The notes under the pieces are model-generated. The model did not search any database. It was given only the letters and a program-made list of their open reading frames with translations, and was not told where the DNA came from. A DNA stretch of 7,893 nt. Origin: an uncultured Bacteroidota bacterium. GTDB taxonomy: Bacteria > Bacteroidota > Bacteroidia > Chitinophagales > Chitinophagaceae. Positions 6,591 through 7,893 of the stretch are shown here, piece by piece; within the stretch, counting starts at the first letter, position 1; the number at the start of each line of letters is the position of its first letter. The stretch is from NCBI GenBank assembly GCA_946479055.1, contig CAMLEX010000207.1:1-7893 (forward strand). The letters run 5' to 3'. The translations under genes and the position numbers were made by a program.

Positions 6591-7893
6591 TCACTGTGTA
6601 ATTACATCCACTTCAGCATATCCTATGTTATCGTTATCCTCTGTATTTTTTAATGCCCTCAACTTAATATAGCAGGCTTTTGCAGATGCAAACTTTTTAA
6701 TTTGCCAAAGAGGATTGTTCTTTATGTTTGAAAATTCACCCTCATCTACCAGTTTCCATTCTTTATTGTCGTTGGAAACATAAAACTGGTAAGTAGTGAT
6801 GATGCCCGGTCCCCATAAACCCTGATCAGGAAAGTATTTGAAGCCGCTAATATTTTCTTCTTTGCCTAAATCAATTACAAGATCGGCAGGTAATTTTGTA
6901 TCCTTTGGCTGGTGCCATACCGAATGCGGATCTCCATCAAGAACGGCATAGGCTTTTTCATCTCCTATTCCAATAATTTTCCAATCTTTTCTGGGGATAT
7001 CGAATTTTTCATGAGACGCAGGGCTGCTTTTTCTTGTAGCAGGATCGAAAGCAATTGCTCTTAGCGCTAACTTCCCTTCTGTTTGAAATGGCTTTATATA
7101 CTTTTTCGATTTGGTAGTTGGAACACTTCCATCCAATGTATAGTAAACAACCGATTCTGCATCAACCGGAATTATTTTTATTTCACCTGATTGATTCCTG
7201 ATAATCGAAGGAGGCGCCAGCAGTTGCGGCGCATTATAAATTCCAATATTGGAAATTACTGGACAAGCTTTTGAACCGGTAATGTTGAAGCGAACCTGTG
7301 TTGCCTTCACACTTGGAAAACGAAGGATGCGTTTAAAACCGATCGTTGTTGCTTTAGCCAATTCTTTCCAATTTCCATCAACAAGCGCTTCAACAGTGAA
7401 GGCTTTTACTCTTTGTCCCAAACGAAGATTCTCCTGTACTAAAAACCGATTGAATGTAGTTGGTTTGCCAAGATCAATTGTCAACGAAGCTTTTGTTACA
7501 TCATCATCAGTAGTCCAATAAGTTTCGTTATTACCATCTATGGCTTTAGCTGCATCAAATTGTTTTGAATTGCCACGAACATTGGACGCTGTTGCTTTTG
7601 ATTTTGCAGCAAGATTCACAGCAAATGCTTCTTTCACTGCTTTTGCAAATCCAAGCGCCGCTTTTTCATCGTTCGGATGAATTAACCCATTTGGCATGAT
7701 GGGAAAATTGAGAAGCAATGAGCCATTGCGCCCAATAGAATTGTAGTAAGTGTCCATTAATTGAGGCACTGTTTTTACTTTAGCATCTTCATTCGGATGA
7801 TAGAACCATTCCGGCCTTATTGAAGTGTTACTTCTGCAGCTACCCATGAGTTTCCATTTTCTACACCATAGTGCAGCATATTCCACGGAACTT
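6591..7893 (-). CDS. GH29 alpha-L-fucosidase, C-terminal part, with discoidin (CBM32-like) modules; 5'-partial and apparently frameshifted
   Basis: This is the end of an alpha-L-fucosidase whose start lies beyond the window edge. From 7891 to 7829 one frame reads VPWNMLHYGVENG then NSWVAAEV and would stop at 7817-7819. From 7829 the next frame continues NTSIRPEWFYHPNED, VKTVPQLMDTYYNSIGRNG and LLLNFP to the TGA at 6591. Together these match the W-PAE-SIRPGWFYH-NED-YYNS-GRN order at the end of the GH29 barrel, so one base seems to be missing at about 7829. Downstream modules are a first F5/8 type C (CBM32-like) domain at about 7613-7230 (AIDGNNETYW to SNIGIYN), a chitobiase C-terminal-like domain at about 7223-7017 (YYTLDGSVPTTKSKKY), and a second F5/8 type C domain at about 6989-6600 (VLDGDPHSVWH to IGYAEVDV). 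The catalytic aspartate and glutamate should lie outside the window. Enzymes of this layout resemble GH29 subfamily B (alpha-1,3/1,4-fucosidases) and are normally exported. If the frameshift is real the product loses its last barrel segment and all three modules. Confidence 0.85.
   Translation of the reverse strand, partial: SSVEYAALWCRKWKLMGSCRSNTSIRPEWFYHPNEDAKVKTVPQLMDTYYNSIGRNGSLLLNFPIMPNGLIHPNDEKAALGFAKAVKEAFAVNLAAKSKATASNVRGNSKQFDAAKAIDGNNETYWTTDDDVTKASLTIDLGKPTTFNRFLVQENLRLGQRVKAFTVEALVDGNWKELAKATTIGFKRILRFPSVKATQVRFNITGSKACPVISNIGIYNAPQLLAPPSIIRNQSGEIKIIPVDAESVVYYTLDGSVPTTKSKKYIKPFQTEGKLALRAIAFDPATRKSSPASHEKFDIPRKDWKIIGIGDEKAYAVLDGDPHSVWHQPKDTKLPADLVIDLGKEENISGFKYFPDQGLWGPGIITTYQFYVSNDNKEWKLVDEGEFSNIKNNPLWQIKKFASAKACYIKLRALKNTEDNDNIGYAEVDVITQ

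Noticed and set aside
6399..6653. Plus-strand open frame of 84 codons between AraC and GH29
   Set aside because: It runs through the terminator hairpin and into the GH29 3' end, has no recognisable domain and looks like a chance frame.
7827..7886. GTG at 7886 as a true start for the GH29 fragment
   Set aside because: The first 19 residues from it are unlike GH29, while another frame over the same bases gives the expected GH29 sequence, so this is an artefact of the frameshift.

Overview
The window reads as a piece of a Bacteroidota chromosome, most likely from the Chitinophagaceae/Sphingobacteriia side of the phylum. The support is indirect: moderately AT-rich DNA, starts without clear Shine-Dalgarno sequences, a LytS/LytTR-type two-component pair, a stand-alone Rcp1-like receiver protein, an exported GH95 fucosidase whose signal peptide ends in A|Q, and a GH29 fucosidase carrying discoidin-type modules. 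The species cannot be told from the sequence.

Layout. Positions 1-1359 (+ strand) form a signalling block: the last 36 codons of a LytS-type histidine kinase, an overlapping LytTR response regulator (99-800), and after a 160-base gap a receiver-only response regulator (961-1359). A hairpin at 1435-1464 separates this block from the minus-strand genes that face it. Positions 1564-5175 (- strand) hold a zinc-dependent dehydrogenase (4159-5175) followed 81 bases downstream by a periplasmic GH95 alpha-L-fucosidase (1564-4077). A cupin-AraC regulator (5465-6340, +) is divergent from this pair across a 289-base intergenic region that contains an imperfect inverted repeat. A strong hairpin at 6545-6572 lies between the convergent AraC gene and the C-terminal part of a GH29 alpha-L-fucosidase (6591 to the window edge, -).

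How it fits together. GH95 and GH29 enzymes both release alpha-L-fucose (GH95 sometimes L-galactose) from glycans. The dehydrogenase could oxidise the released sugar or a metabolite of it, and the AraC protein, whose N-terminal cupin could bind a ligand, is the obvious candidate regulator. The reading is therefore a small fucosylated-glycan foraging locus. No SusC/SusD pair, transporter, fucose isomerase or fuconate enzyme is in view. The signalling block probably has no part in it.

Points of note. The GH29 gene appears to carry a one-base deletion at about 7829 that breaks its frame next to the conserved SIRPEWFYH segment. A possible decayed signal-peptide-encoding remnant lies at 6341-6503 on the minus strand. 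Both intergenic hairpins contain one A.C mismatch on the plus strand that becomes a G.U pair on the minus strand. I see no RNA genes, insertion sequences, CRISPR arrays or attachment sites, and nothing that amounts to a clearly new system.
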